Shown: positions 53,204-62,317 of the stretch, piece after piece
Layout: each line of letters starts with the position of its first letter
Numbering within the stretch: the first letter of the stretch is position 1
From: an uncultured Winogradskyella sp.
Lineage (GTDB): Bacteria > Bacteroidota > Bacteroidia > Flavobacteriales > Flavobacteriaceae
Length of the DNA stretch: 64,000 nt
NCBI RefSeq assembly: GCF_947498005.1
Contig: NZ_CANMIW010000006.1
Span: forward strand, 62,001 to 126,000
Direction of reading: 5' to 3'
Made by a program: the position numbers and the translations under genes
The notes under the pieces: model-generated
Databases searched by the model: none
Seen by the model: the letters and a program-made list of their open reading frames with translations, nothing else
What the model was told of the DNA's origin: nothing

Positions 53204-55405
53204 TTATTCTTTGTCTGATATAATTTTATCACCTAAAGTTCTGTTGATAAAATTGGTCATCTTTTTATATAAATGAAGCCTAGTATTCCCTCCATATATA
53301 CCGTGGTTTTTATCCGGATAGATCATCCATTCGAATTGCTTATCTGCTTGAATTAAAGCTTCTACCATTCGCATAGTATTCTGTACATGTACGTTATCAT
53401 CTCCAGATCCGTGAATCAGTAAGAAATCGCCATTAAGTTTGTCTACATGATTAATTGGCGAATTTTCATCATAACCACTTGGGTTTTCTTGAGGCGTTGT
53501 CATGTAACGTTCTGTATAAATTGTATCATAAAATCTCCAACTTGTAACAGGTGCAACAGCAATCGCCATTTTAAAGACATCATTTCCTTTAAAAAGAGCA
53601 TTACTACTCATAAAGCCACCATAACTCCAGCCCCAAATTCCTATTCTCGAAGCATCAATATAATCTAATTTACTTAGTTGTTTTGCTGCTTCTATTTGGT
53701 CTTCTACTTCATACTTCCCTAATTCGTTTTGAGTAACTTTTTTAAATTCCGAACCTTTAAAACCAGTTCCTCTACCATCTATACAAACTACAATATAGCC
53801 TTGTTGCGCTAACATTTGATACCAGTAATCATTTGCACCATTCCAACGATTAGCTACTTGTTGAGAACCTGGACCTGAATATTGATACATAAACAAAGGA
53901 TACTGTTTGGTAGCATCAAAGTTTTTAGGTTTGATGGTCCATATGTTTAAATCATTTCCGTTCACTGAAATGGTACTAAACTCTTTTTTAGACATTACAT
54001 AACCATCTAATGTCTTGGCTAATCCACTATTATCCTTAATGTTTTTTACAATTTTTCCTGATTTTGAATTATACAACGTGTATTCTTGAGGCGTTGTAGC
54101 GCTAGAAAATGTATTGATGAAATACGTAAAATCTGCACTAAATGAACCAGCATTAGTACCATCTTTTTCAGTTAAACGTTTTTTACTTTTTCCATTTAAT
54201 TTTATTGAATAAACATCTCTATTAATCGATCCGTTTTCGGTAGATTGAAAATAGATAGTGTTTGCTTTATCATTAAAACCATAATAATTTGTTACTTCCC
54301 AATTTCCTTGAGTCACCTGATTTATTAATTTACCCGTTTTGGCATAATGATAAATATGATTAAACCCATCGTCTTCACTCGTCCAAATAAAACTATGGTC
54401 ATCTAAAAAGGTTAGGTTATCCGTAACATCGACATAAGCATCATCCTTTTCAGCTAAAATAATTTTAGATGTCATTGATTTTGTATCTATCATCCAAAGG
54501 TCTAATTCATTTTGATGACGATTCATAAATTGCGCACTTAGCACGTTTGATTCATTAGTCCATTTAATTCTAGGTATATAAAAATCTTTATAAGCCTTAT
54601 CAACCTTTATCTCTTGTAGTTTTGCTGATCCTAAGTCATATAAATGCAGTGATACTTTAGAATTAGCTTCACCTGCTTTTGGATATTTAAAAACATGTTG
54701 AGTCTGGTATAAATCTGAACCGTAAACGTCCATAGAAAATTCTGGCACGTCAGTTTCATCAAATCTTATAAATGCAATTTTATTACTGTCAGCATTCCAG
54801 TCAAAGGCTCTAACAAAAGCAAATTCCTCTTCATAAACCCAATCCGTTATACCATTGATGATTTTATTTTTTTCGCCATCTGTAGTTATCTGTGATATTT
54901 TACCCGATTCTAAATCTTTAACGTAAAGATTGTTATCATAGCCATAAGCTACTTTTGTACCATCTGGAGACAACGTTGGTTCTTGCACTAAATCATCAGA
55001 TACTTTAGTAACTTTTTTTGAAGCTACGTCATAAATGTAGTATTCTCCTAGCGTGGAATGTCTAAAAACAGGTTGTGACTTTGTAGTAAGAATTATTTTA
55101 GACTCATCCTTAGTAAACTTATAATCAATAAAATATTGAATCTCTGCAATATCAGATGAAGACACTAAAGTGCTCACTTTTTCTAATGTTTCATAGTCAT
55201 AAATATCAATAGTAGTCGTTCTACTAACTCTATTAAAATCTAAAACCGAATACTGATTTCCGTTAGCCATTGAATGCAGAGCTTGCATTCCTGAAGTTCT
55301 AAATTTTCCTCCCCAAATTTCCTCGAGTGTAATTTGTTTTTCTTGGCAGAAAACTAAAGCAGTGATAAAAAATGTAAAAACTACAGCAAAACGTCTAAAA
55401 ATCAT
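53204..55405 (-). CDS. Dipeptidyl peptidase IV (S9 family)
   Basis: A 733-residue serine peptidase with signal peptide (MIFRRFAVVFTFFITALVFC; Cys20 could also be a lipid site). N-terminal eight-blade propeller with the double-Glu motif DWVYEEEF (about 188-195), which binds the substrate amino terminus, and a C-terminal hydrolase. Catalytic triad: Ser594 in GWSYGGF, Asp669 in GSGDDNVH, His701 in DKNHGIYG. It should cut X-Pro dipeptides from periplasmic or outside peptides. Upstream of the POT genes, it forms a supply route for peptides. Confidence 0.94.
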   Translation of the reverse strand: MIFRRFAVVFTFFITALVFCQEKQITLEEIWGGKFRTSGMQALHSMANGNQYSVLDFNRVSRTTTIDIYDYETLEKVSTLVSSSDIAEIQYFIDYKFTKDESKIILTTKSQPVFRHSTLGEYYIYDVASKKVTKVSDDLVQEPTLSPDGTKVAYGYDNNLYVKDLESGKISQITTDGEKNKIINGITDWVYEEEFAFVRAFDWNADSNKIAFIRFDETDVPEFSMDVYGSDLYQTQHVFKYPKAGEANSKVSLHLYDLGSAKLQEIKVDKAYKDFYIPRIKWTNESNVLSAQFMNRHQNELDLWMIDTKSMTSKIILAEKDDAYVDVTDNLTFLDDHSFIWTSEDDGFNHIYHYAKTGKLINQVTQGNWEVTNYYGFNDKANTIYFQSTENGSINRDVYSIKLNGKSKKRLTEKDGTNAGSFSADFTYFINTFSSATTPQEYTLYNSKSGKIVKNIKDNSGLAKTLDGYVMSKKEFSTISVNGNDLNIWTIKPKNFDATKQYPLFMYQYSGPGSQQVANRWNGANDYWYQMLAQQGYIVVCIDGRGTGFKGSEFKKVTQNELGKYEVEDQIEAAKQLSKLDYIDASRIGIWGWSYGGFMSSNALFKGNDVFKMAIAVAPVTSWRFYDTIYTERYMTTPQENPSGYDENSPINHVDKLNGDFLLIHGSGDDNVHVQNTMRMVEALIQADKQFEWMIYPDKNHGIYGGNTRLHLYKKMTNFINRTLGDKIISDKE

Positions 55406-55615
55406 GGATTTGTGTTTAATTATATTTAAAAAATTACAGGCTTGAGGTTGTCAATAACACGACCTCGAAATTCTATTTTTAGCATGTAAGTTTCATAAAA
55501 TTCTTATTTCAATAAAGCAATGTCAAGTTTACTAAAAATTATGCAAAAAATCGCTATTATTAACAGTAAATCGGCATTTACAGCCTATTATGCACACATT
55601 TTATACCAATCCTAG

Positions 55616-55623
55616 TATCTTTG
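55616..55623 (+). promoter_or_regulatory. Probable -7 box of the HMG-CoA reductase operon
   Basis: TATCTTTG matches TAnnTTTG. A start of transcription near 55630 leaves about 17 bases before the ATG at 55647. It excludes the upstream in-frame ATG at 55590, which would not be on the mRNA. Confidence 0.5.
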
Positions 55624-55646
55624 TTTTTACTAAACTAAAAACTAAG

Positions 55647-56963
55647 ATGCCAAATACAATTTCTGGCTTTTCAAAGCTGTCTAAATCCGATAAGATTGAA
55701 TGGCTGTTAGACACGTATTTTAAAGATAAAACCAACGCAAGAGCGCTTGTTAAAGGTTATTGGAATACAGATGATAAACTACAAAAGCTTCACGATGAGT
55801 TTATTGAAAACACCATTACCAATTATTATTTACCATTAGGTGTAGCTCCTAATTTTCTAATTAATGGGAGTCATTACACCATTCCAATGGCAATTGAAGA
55901 AAGTTCGGTTGTTGCAGCAGCTAGCAAAGCAGCGAAGTTTTGGTTAGAGCGAGGCGGTTTTAAAGCAGAGGTATTATCTACTGAAAAAATTGGGCAGGTA
56001 CATTTTATGTTTTTAGGTGACTTTAAAAAACTTCAAATCTTTTTTAATTATGTAAAACCTAAATTAATAAGCGAAACGGCTACCATAACAAAGAGTATGG
56101 AACGACGAGGTGGTGGAATCTTAGATATTGAATTACGAGATAAATCTGAGGATGTTCCAAATTACTATCAACTGCATGCTACCTTTGAAACCATGGATGC
56201 CATGGGAGCAAATTTCATCAATACCTGTTTAGAACAATTTGCTACTACACTGAAATACGAAGCTTCGACTTACGAAGCATTCGATGCCAAGGAAAAAGAT
56301 ATTACCGTTATAATGAGTATCCTTTCTAACTACGTTCCTCAATGTTTAGTGCGCGCAGAAGTCTCTTGTAAGATTGAAGAATTAAAAAGTAAAGATATAC
56401 CTCACCCTGAAGAGTTTGCTCAAAAATTCAAACAAGCTGTTAGCATTGCTGAAATTGAGCCTTATAGAGCTGTGACACACAATAAAGGTATAATGAATGG
56501 TATCGATGCCGTGGTTTTAGCTACAGGCAATGATTTTAGAGCTGTAGAAGCTGGTGTGCATGCTTATGCCGCAAAAGAAGGAACATATTCTAGCTTAACA
56601 CATTGTACCATTGAAAATGGAGTTTTTAGGTTCTGGATTGAAATTCCCTTAGCATTGGGAACCGTTGGTGGTTTAACCAGCATACATCCCTTAGTTAAGT
56701 TTGCTTTAGAAATGTTACAAAAACCGTCTGCTAGAGACTTAATGCAAATTGTTGCGGTTGCTGGATTAGCTCAGAACTTTGGCGCGGTAAAATCGCTTAC
56801 CACAACAGGCATTCAAGAAGGACATATGAAAATGCACTTAATGAACATCTTAAACCAATTTGAAGCTACAGAAGCCGAAAAAACAAAGCTTATAGAGCAT
56901 TTTAAAACAAACGTAGTCACACATAGTTTGGTAGTTGAGGCCATTGAGACGTTAAGAAAATAA
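55647..56963 (+). CDS. Hydroxymethylglutaryl-CoA reductase, class II
   Basis: A 438-residue reductase making mevalonate (or, in the degradative direction, HMG-CoA). Class II features: no membrane anchor, NFLINGSHYTIPMAIEESSVVA with the catalytic Glu, NKGIMNG (Lys), TGNDFRAVEAGVHAYAA (Asp) and EGHMKMHL (His). ITKSMERRGGGILD is also conserved. The start was chosen because a -7 box at 55616 lies just upstream. It precedes a GHMP kinase by one base, so both serve the mevalonate pathway, which is the usual route to isoprenoids in flavobacteria. Confidence 0.93.
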   Translation: MPNTISGFSKLSKSDKIEWLLDTYFKDKTNARALVKGYWNTDDKLQKLHDEFIENTITNYYLPLGVAPNFLINGSHYTIPMAIEESSVVAAASKAAKFWLERGGFKAEVLSTEKIGQVHFMFLGDFKKLQIFFNYVKPKLISETATITKSMERRGGGILDIELRDKSEDVPNYYQLHATFETMDAMGANFINTCLEQFATTLKYEASTYEAFDAKEKDITVIMSILSNYVPQCLVRAEVSCKIEELKSKDIPHPEEFAQKFKQAVSIAEIEPYRAVTHNKGIMNGIDAVVLATGNDFRAVEAGVHAYAAKEGTYSSLTHCTIENGVFRFWIEIPLALGTVGGLTSIHPLVKFALEMLQKPSARDLMQIVAVAGLAQNFGAVKSLTTTGIQEGHMKMHLMNILNQFEATEAEKTKLIEHFKTNVVTHSLVVEAIETLRK

Positions 56964-56964
56964 A

Positions 56965-57897
56965 TTGAGTAAGGAAACCAAAATATATCAAAGCAACGGC
57001 AAATTACTCATTACTGGAGAGTATGCTGTTTTAGATGGTGCAAACAGTTTAGCGATTCCCACAAAATACGGGCAGAATTTAGAAATTACGCCTAATGATT
57101 CTAATATAATTACATGGAAAAGCTATAATGAACTAAATACCATTTGGTATGAGGACGAATTTTTAATTGAAAATTCATTAGACGCACTAATTATTAGAGC
57201 CAAAACTAATAACGAAATATCAGAACGCTTAATACAGATTCTACATTCTATTATGAGTTTGAATCCTGAATTTTTGCATTTAGATCAAGGATACGATGTT
57301 AAAACGCACCAAGATTTTAATAGACTATGGGGTTTAGGCACTTCTTCAACCTTAATTAATAATATGGCTGATTGGGGAAATGTTGACGCCTATAAACTAT
57401 TAGAAAAAACATTTGGAGGTAGTGGTTATGATATCGCTTGTGCGCAAAATAACAGTGCCATTACATTTCAACTTCAAAAAGATAAAACACCAATAGTAGA
57501 AACCGTAGATTTTCAACCGCAGTTTAAACAACATCTTTATTTTGTGTATCTCAATCAGAAACAAAATAGTAGAGATGGCATTGCTGCTTATAAAAAATTA
57601 GGAAACCTTAATCCTGAAATAATTATAAAAATCAATACTATTACCAAAAAGTTGATTTCTTCAGAATCACTTTCTGAGTTTAACAGTTTAATTGAACTAC
57701 ACGAAACAATTATCTCTAGCCTCATACAGCAAGAACCTATTAAGTTAAGGTTATTTAGGGATTTTAATGGTGCTATTAAGAGTTTAGGTGCTTGGGGAGG
57801 CGATTTTGTATTGGTTACTTCAGCGCAAGATCCAACGCCTTATTTTAAATCTAAGGGATTAGACATTGTCATTCCGTATGACCATATGATTTTATAA
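56965..57897 (+). CDS. GHMP kinase, probably of the mevalonate pathway
   Basis: A 310-residue kinase that begins with TTG (56965); no in-frame ATG is near. GHMP family pieces: GKLLITGEYAVLDGANSLAIP (motif 1), RLWGLGTSSTLI (motif 2, the ATP loop, a weakened form of GLGSSA) and GGSGYDIACA (around the catalytic Asp). The C-terminal motif is SLGAWGGDFVL. One base separates it from the HMG-CoA reductase stop. Mevalonate kinase or phosphomevalonate kinase is likely, but which one cannot be settled here. Confidence 0.85.
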   Translation: MSKETKIYQSNGKLLITGEYAVLDGANSLAIPTKYGQNLEITPNDSNIITWKSYNELNTIWYEDEFLIENSLDALIIRAKTNNEISERLIQILHSIMSLNPEFLHLDQGYDVKTHQDFNRLWGLGTSSTLINNMADWGNVDAYKLLEKTFGGSGYDIACAQNNSAITFQLQKDKTPIVETVDFQPQFKQHLYFVYLNQKQNSRDGIAAYKKLGNLNPEIIIKINTITKKLISSESLSEFNSLIELHETIISSLIQQEPIKLRLFRDFNGAIKSLGAWGGDFVLVTSAQDPTPYFKSKGLDIVIPYDHMIL

Positions 57898-57935
57898 AAA
57901 TTAAAATCTGTAGATTTCAAAATCATTTTCATAAA

Positions 57936-57965
57936 AAAAGGCTTTACATTTCTGTAAAGCCTTTT
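57936..57965. terminator. Bidirectional terminator between GHMP kinase and PpiD genes
   Basis: A perfect 13-bp stem (AAAAGGCTTTACA with TGTAAAGCCTTTT), loop TTTC. It lies 39 bases after the kinase and 22 bases after the ppiD-like stop, so it can serve both convergent genes. Confidence 0.85.
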
Positions 57966-57986
57966 GATATATAAAAAATATTCAGG

Positions 57987-60134
57987 TTAATAAACCGTCT
58001 TTGCTCTATTATCTTCAATTTCTGCAGCATTTTCTAATGCTTTATAAACTGAAGTTTGTGCTGCTGCACGACGCTCGTTATTTAATCTATTCATTATTGC
58101 AGAATAGTTATCCAACTTGGTAGCTTCTGTAATTTTTGTTACTTCTACAACGTAAACACCCTTTTCTCCATCAATTGGCTTAGATGTTGCACCTTGCTCT
58201 AATCCAAAAGCAGCACCTACAACTTTAGGCTCAACACCTGCTCCTGAAAGCGTAGTGTTTTTTAATGTGATTGCCGCTGCACTTTTAGGGCTTAATCCTT
58301 GATTTTTTGCAATGTCTGCAACTGATGTTCCTGTTATTTTATCACGAATCAATTTCGCTTTTTTCTCATTTCTAATAATAGGTAACGCAGTGATTGATGC
58401 ATCTTCAGTACTCATTAAGCCTTTGTCTTTTTTCTCAACAACTTTAGCCACTATAAATCCGAAATTAGAAATTGCAAAATTCTTATAATCTCCAGTCTCT
58501 GTATCTTCATTAAACGCCCAACGCACAACTTCTCTTTGACTTCCTAAACCTGGAATATTCTCATCTAAAGCTTTAAAAGAAATAGGCTTAACTGTTAATT
58601 CTTTTTCTTTAGCTAATTCATTAAAATCGCCATCTTTTGCTGCAATCTCAAACTTAGACATTTTGTTAAACACAGCTTGTAACGTTTCGTCAGATGGTTC
58701 AATTTTATCTGCAATAGTCGCTATCTTTAAGGTGTTATTATAACTCTTTTGTTCTAATACTTCAATAATGTGATATCCAAATGACGTTTGCACTACATCA
58801 ATATCACCAACTTTATTATCAAAAGCATACGCCTTAAATTCTGGAGCCATTCCTGCTCTGTAATCAAATTCTATTTCTCCATCTTGCTCATTACTTACTT
58901 TATCAGAAGATAATTCTAATAAATCCATAAACTTCGTTCCTCCTTTAATCGCTGCTAATATACTATCTGCTGTTTTCTTAGCCTCTTCTGGAGTTTTTGT
59001 CACTGACGCATCTGCTCTTTGACCTCCAATATTTGGAATTAAGATATGACGTACTTTAACTGAATCTGGTAATTCTTGTTTAGCAACAATCTTAGATAAT
59101 TTATAATACTCACCATCTTTATATGGTCCGTAATAATCACCTACGTTTAATTTTAATAACGTATCCTTTGCTACAGAAGGTAATTCTGCTGCTCTCAAAA
59201 ATGAATCATTATATTTAATATCTGAATTTGTATTTACAAACTCTTCAATATTACTAGCATTATCAAATCCTTGAATAGTTTCTTCATTTTTACTACTCTC
59301 GTTGTATTCAATCTTATCAGCCTTTAATTCTAATAAACCAGCTTTAATAGCATCTTCATCTGCTTTTGAAGCTTCTTCCTTAAACTCTACGTAAACAACT
59401 TCTCTTGTTGCTTCTGTTTCGTAAGTATCTTTATGTTCATTTATGTAAGCTTGAATATCACTTTTAGAAACCTGCACTAAACTATCTGCAATAGTTGTAT
59501 AAGGAATTTGTACGTAACGTACATCTACAGTTTTTGCATCACCAAAATAATCATTTTCAGCTTCAGAAATTGTAGTGCTTATTCCTGCTTTAATCATATT
59601 ATAATATGATTGTTGTATTGAGTTTGCAGCGATAGATTGCTCATTGTTTACCCAACTATCAAAGTTTACCATAAAGTTACCTAATGGTGCAGCTCCTCCG
59701 TTTAAGTCTTGTAAGTTTGAAATAAAAGCATTTAGACGATTAACATCAAAACTTCCGTTTTCATCCTGAAATTCTGGATAAGAAGAAAAGCTATTCTTCA
59801 ATAAATCTCTCATTTCATCTTTTTCTACGGACAATCCTAATTTATCAAATTCAGATTGTAATACAATTTTACGAAGTTCTTGACTGTAAATTGTATTCAT
59901 TGCTTGAGTAGATGTTTGTCTTCCTCCTGAACCATCTTGATAGTTCTTTACCTTCTGCTGAAAATCTAAACGATTAATGTCTTGCCCATTAATAGTTGCA
60001 ACCACGTCTTGTGATCCTCCAGAAAATGCACTTGAATTTTTGAATAAATCTCCAATTACAAAAGCAAATAATGCCATTGCAATTACAAATATTAATATCA
60101 ATGATCGTTGTCTAATTTTATTTAAAACTGCCAT
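57987..60134 (-). CDS. Membrane-anchored peptidyl-prolyl isomerase (PpiD/SurA-like)
   Basis: A 715-residue protein: N-terminal membrane segment (about 12-30, LILIFVIAMALFAFVIGDLF), SurA_N-type helical region with FQQKVKNYQDG, and a rotamase-type domain (about 355-460, VKVRHILIPN, then FGYHIIEVLEQK). A helical second half with a weaker repeat of the PPIase domain follows. It is the periplasmic foldase that assists outer-membrane proteins. It is transcribed alone. Confidence 0.9.
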   Translation of the reverse strand: MAVLNKIRQRSLILIFVIAMALFAFVIGDLFKNSSAFSGGSQDVVATINGQDINRLDFQQKVKNYQDGSGGRQTSTQAMNTIYSQELRKIVLQSEFDKLGLSVEKDEMRDLLKNSFSSYPEFQDENGSFDVNRLNAFISNLQDLNGGAAPLGNFMVNFDSWVNNEQSIAANSIQQSYYNMIKAGISTTISEAENDYFGDAKTVDVRYVQIPYTTIADSLVQVSKSDIQAYINEHKDTYETEATREVVYVEFKEEASKADEDAIKAGLLELKADKIEYNESSKNEETIQGFDNASNIEEFVNTNSDIKYNDSFLRAAELPSVAKDTLLKLNVGDYYGPYKDGEYYKLSKIVAKQELPDSVKVRHILIPNIGGQRADASVTKTPEEAKKTADSILAAIKGGTKFMDLLELSSDKVSNEQDGEIEFDYRAGMAPEFKAYAFDNKVGDIDVVQTSFGYHIIEVLEQKSYNNTLKIATIADKIEPSDETLQAVFNKMSKFEIAAKDGDFNELAKEKELTVKPISFKALDENIPGLGSQREVVRWAFNEDTETGDYKNFAISNFGFIVAKVVEKKDKGLMSTEDASITALPIIRNEKKAKLIRDKITGTSVADIAKNQGLSPKSAAAITLKNTTLSGAGVEPKVVGAAFGLEQGATSKPIDGEKGVYVVEVTKITEATKLDNYSAIMNRLNNERRAAAQTSVYKALENAAEIEDNRAKTVY

Positions 60135-60240
60135 AGTCTTTTATATATAGTTTATTTTGGTGTAAATAAGTCTGCGAAAATAGTATATTCTTGTAAATAA
60201 TAAAAGGAGTAACGTAGTTTTTATAAGTGTTACTAATCTA

Positions 60241-61530
60241 TTAATCTACATCGAGCACTTTTAGCTCAACCTCATCTATCTTGGTTGACGAAACTTCTGT
60301 AATTGTGAATTTAAAATTACCGATTTGAACATCGTCTTTTTCTTGTGGTATTTCTTCCGTTGCATTAACTATTAAACCGCCTAAAGTTTCATAGTTTTCA
60401 CTTTCTGGCAGATTTAATTTATAGGTTTCATTAATGTAATCTACTTCAAGCCTTGCTGAAAATTTATAGGTAGATTCATCTATTTGTTCTTCAATCATCT
60501 CAATAGTATCGTGCTCATCTTCAATTTCACCAAATAGCTCTTCAATAATATCCTCAACTGTCATTATACCAGATGTTCCGCCATACTCATCAATGACTAC
60601 CGCCATACTTTTACGTTTCTTATTTAAAATATTTAGAACATCTTTTATAAAAATAGTTTCTGGTACAAATCCTACAGGTATAATAATGGACTTGATAGAT
60701 TTAGGTTTTTTAAACAATTCAAAGGAATGTACATATCCTAAAATATCATCTATATTGTCTTTATAAACAATAATTTTGGTTCTACCTGTGTCAATAAACA
60801 ATTGTCTTAAGTTTTCTAAAGACTCTGAGATATCAACAGCGGTTATCTCTGTACGCGGCACCATGACCTCTCTCGCTTTTACATCCGAAAATTCTAAGGC
60901 ATTCTGAAAAATTTGAATCTCACTATCTACGTCATCATGATCTTCTACCGATTCCATTTGCTCACTAATGTAGTTACCAAGTTCTACTTTGGTCATTGCC
61001 AATACCACATCTTCTCCTTCGGTTTTAAAGATATATTTTAAAACTGCATCTGAAATCCATATTACGAAATCAGAAATCCAAGAAAACAATATATAAAATA
61101 TGTACGTTGGAAGTGCCAATACCTTCAATAATGAATTAGAATAAATCTGAAAAAACACTTTGGGTAAAAACTCTGCTGTTACCAAAATTACAATAGTAGA
61201 AATTATAGTTTGGGTTAGCAGCTGTAAATCTGTTAATAAATAGGTTACTGCTGTATTATCTGATGGTAACAAGGACTCAAACCAATGCACCAAAACTTCC
61301 CCCATTTTAAAACCATAGATTACCAATGCAATGTTATTACCGATAAGCATTGTGGCAATATACTTTGATGGTCTTGCTGTAAGTTTCCCTAAAATTTTAC
61401 CTAAAAAATCGCCTTGTTTTTTCTCTAATTCAATATGAATTTTATTAGCAGACACATAAGCAATTTCCATACCCGAAAAGAAGGCTGAAAGAATAAGTGT
61501 TGATATAATAATGACTATATCTAGAGTCAT
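60241..61530 (-). CDS. CBS-domain membrane protein of the CorC/HlyC group
   Basis: A 429-residue protein: DUF21 membrane domain with four helices (about 1-155), two CBS domains (about 205-330, with VMVPRTEITAVD and VVIDEYGGTSGIMTVEDIIEELFG) and a CorC/HlyC domain (about 345-429). Some members transport Mg2+ or Co2+. It is often annotated as hemolysin, but nothing suggests toxin action. It starts three bases after the small gene 61534-61725 and belongs to the lptC group. Confidence 0.9.
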   Translation of the reverse strand: MTLDIVIIISTLILSAFFSGMEIAYVSANKIHIELEKKQGDFLGKILGKLTARPSKYIATMLIGNNIALVIYGFKMGEVLVHWFESLLPSDNTAVTYLLTDLQLLTQTIISTIVILVTAEFLPKVFFQIYSNSLLKVLALPTYIFYILFSWISDFVIWISDAVLKYIFKTEGEDVVLAMTKVELGNYISEQMESVEDHDDVDSEIQIFQNALEFSDVKAREVMVPRTEITAVDISESLENLRQLFIDTGRTKIIVYKDNIDDILGYVHSFELFKKPKSIKSIIIPVGFVPETIFIKDVLNILNKKRKSMAVVIDEYGGTSGIMTVEDIIEELFGEIEDEHDTIEMIEEQIDESTYKFSARLEVDYINETYKLNLPESENYETLGGLIVNATEEIPQEKDDVQIGNFKFTITEVSSTKIDEVELKVLDVD

Positions 61531-61533
61531 ATA

Positions 61534-61725
61534 TTACTTTTTATTTCGGTCTTCAATCTTTTTACTAAAGCGTCTTCTAAAAAAAAAGACAAATAATATT
61601 AACACCACAAAAAACAATGATGTATAAGATCTATTTCTAGCTACTGACCAGTTAGATACAGCATCCCATAGAAAAAGCACTGCTAAAACAATATAAGCGT
61701 ATTGAAAAAATTTTAGAATTTTCAT
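61534..61725 (-). CDS. Small two-helix membrane protein, unknown
   Basis: A 63-residue protein with two membrane helices (about 6-21, YAYIVLAVLFLWDAV; about 36-48, LFFVVLILFVFFF) and a basic tail (RRRFSKKIEDRNKK). It lies between lptC and the CorC-like gene on the same strand, with a spacing of only three bases to the next gene. The operon position and clean codon usage support a real gene. No family was recognised. Confidence 0.7.
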   Translation of the reverse strand: MKILKFFQYAYIVLAVLFLWDAVSNWSVARNRSYTSLFFVVLILFVFFFRRRFSKKIEDRNKK

Positions 61726-61762
61726 TTATTAATTATTCAAAATATTTATTAATCAAAGATAG

Positions 61763-62317
61763 TTAATTATCAAGCTCAAACTCGCCACCCATTTCTAACA
61801 TTTGAAAATTCTCGAAATTTTTATCAGAATCAAATCCTATACCATGTAATGTTCCGTATTTCCATGGTTCATTTGTAAACAACCACTCTAACTTCTGATT
61901 ATAGTATAGCTGTTCTGTAAACAAAGTGTCTTTTTCGGATGTTACAATCCTTACATCACCTTGTAAATCGATGATATTAGTATCTGGATAGTGTATGGCG
62001 TAATTAGAGGTTATAGTTGTACGATTACCGTCGTCATCATAAGTTCTTAATTCTATACCTTCAGGAAATTCTGAAAAACCAAACGCTCTATTGGAGTAAT
62101 CTAACATTTTAGGACTTAACAAATTGGCTATCAACTTAACGGTATCATCAACAAATTTCGTGTATTTTAAATCTATATTATTCGCTTTACCAACAGGTTG
62201 ATTTTGGTGTACACCAACCTTTTGAACCTCGTTAAAGTCGTTGGTACACGAAAAAAACAAAGTCACAACAATTGCTGTGACTAAGTTTTTAATAATATGT
62301 AATTTTTGTTTTGTCAT
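61763..62317 (-). CDS. lptC: LPS export periplasmic protein LptC
   Basis: About 184 residues, lipoprotein-like (MTKQKLHIIKNLVTAIVVTLFFSC, Cys about 24). The LptC fold is seen as GIELRTYDDDGNRTTITSNYAIHYPDTNIIDLQGDV, then EQLYYNQKLEWLFT. It would pass lipopolysaccharide from the LptBFG transporter to LptA. The chosen ATG at 62317 overlaps the TPR gene stop in TAATG. The longer start at 62356 would add 13 residues that destroy the signal peptide. Confidence 0.88.
   Translation of the reverse strand: MTKQKLHIIKNLVTAIVVTLFFSCTNDFNEVQKVGVHQNQPVGKANNIDLKYTKFVDDTVKLIANLLSPKMLDYSNRAFGFSEFPEGIELRTYDDDGNRTTITSNYAIHYPDTNIIDLQGDVRIVTSEKDTLFTEQLYYNQKLEWLFTNEPWKYGTLHGIGFDSDKNFENFQMLEMGGEFELDN

Noticed and set aside
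55590-55646. An ATG for HMG-CoA reductase 57 bases upstream
   Set aside because: A good -7 box lies at 55616-55623, downstream of that ATG, so the mRNA would not contain it. The extra residues do not fit the family.
60241-61530. Reading the CBS/CorC protein as a hemolysin
   Set aside because: The name is historical. The DUF21-CBS-CorC layout points to a membrane transporter or sensor and no toxin feature is seen.
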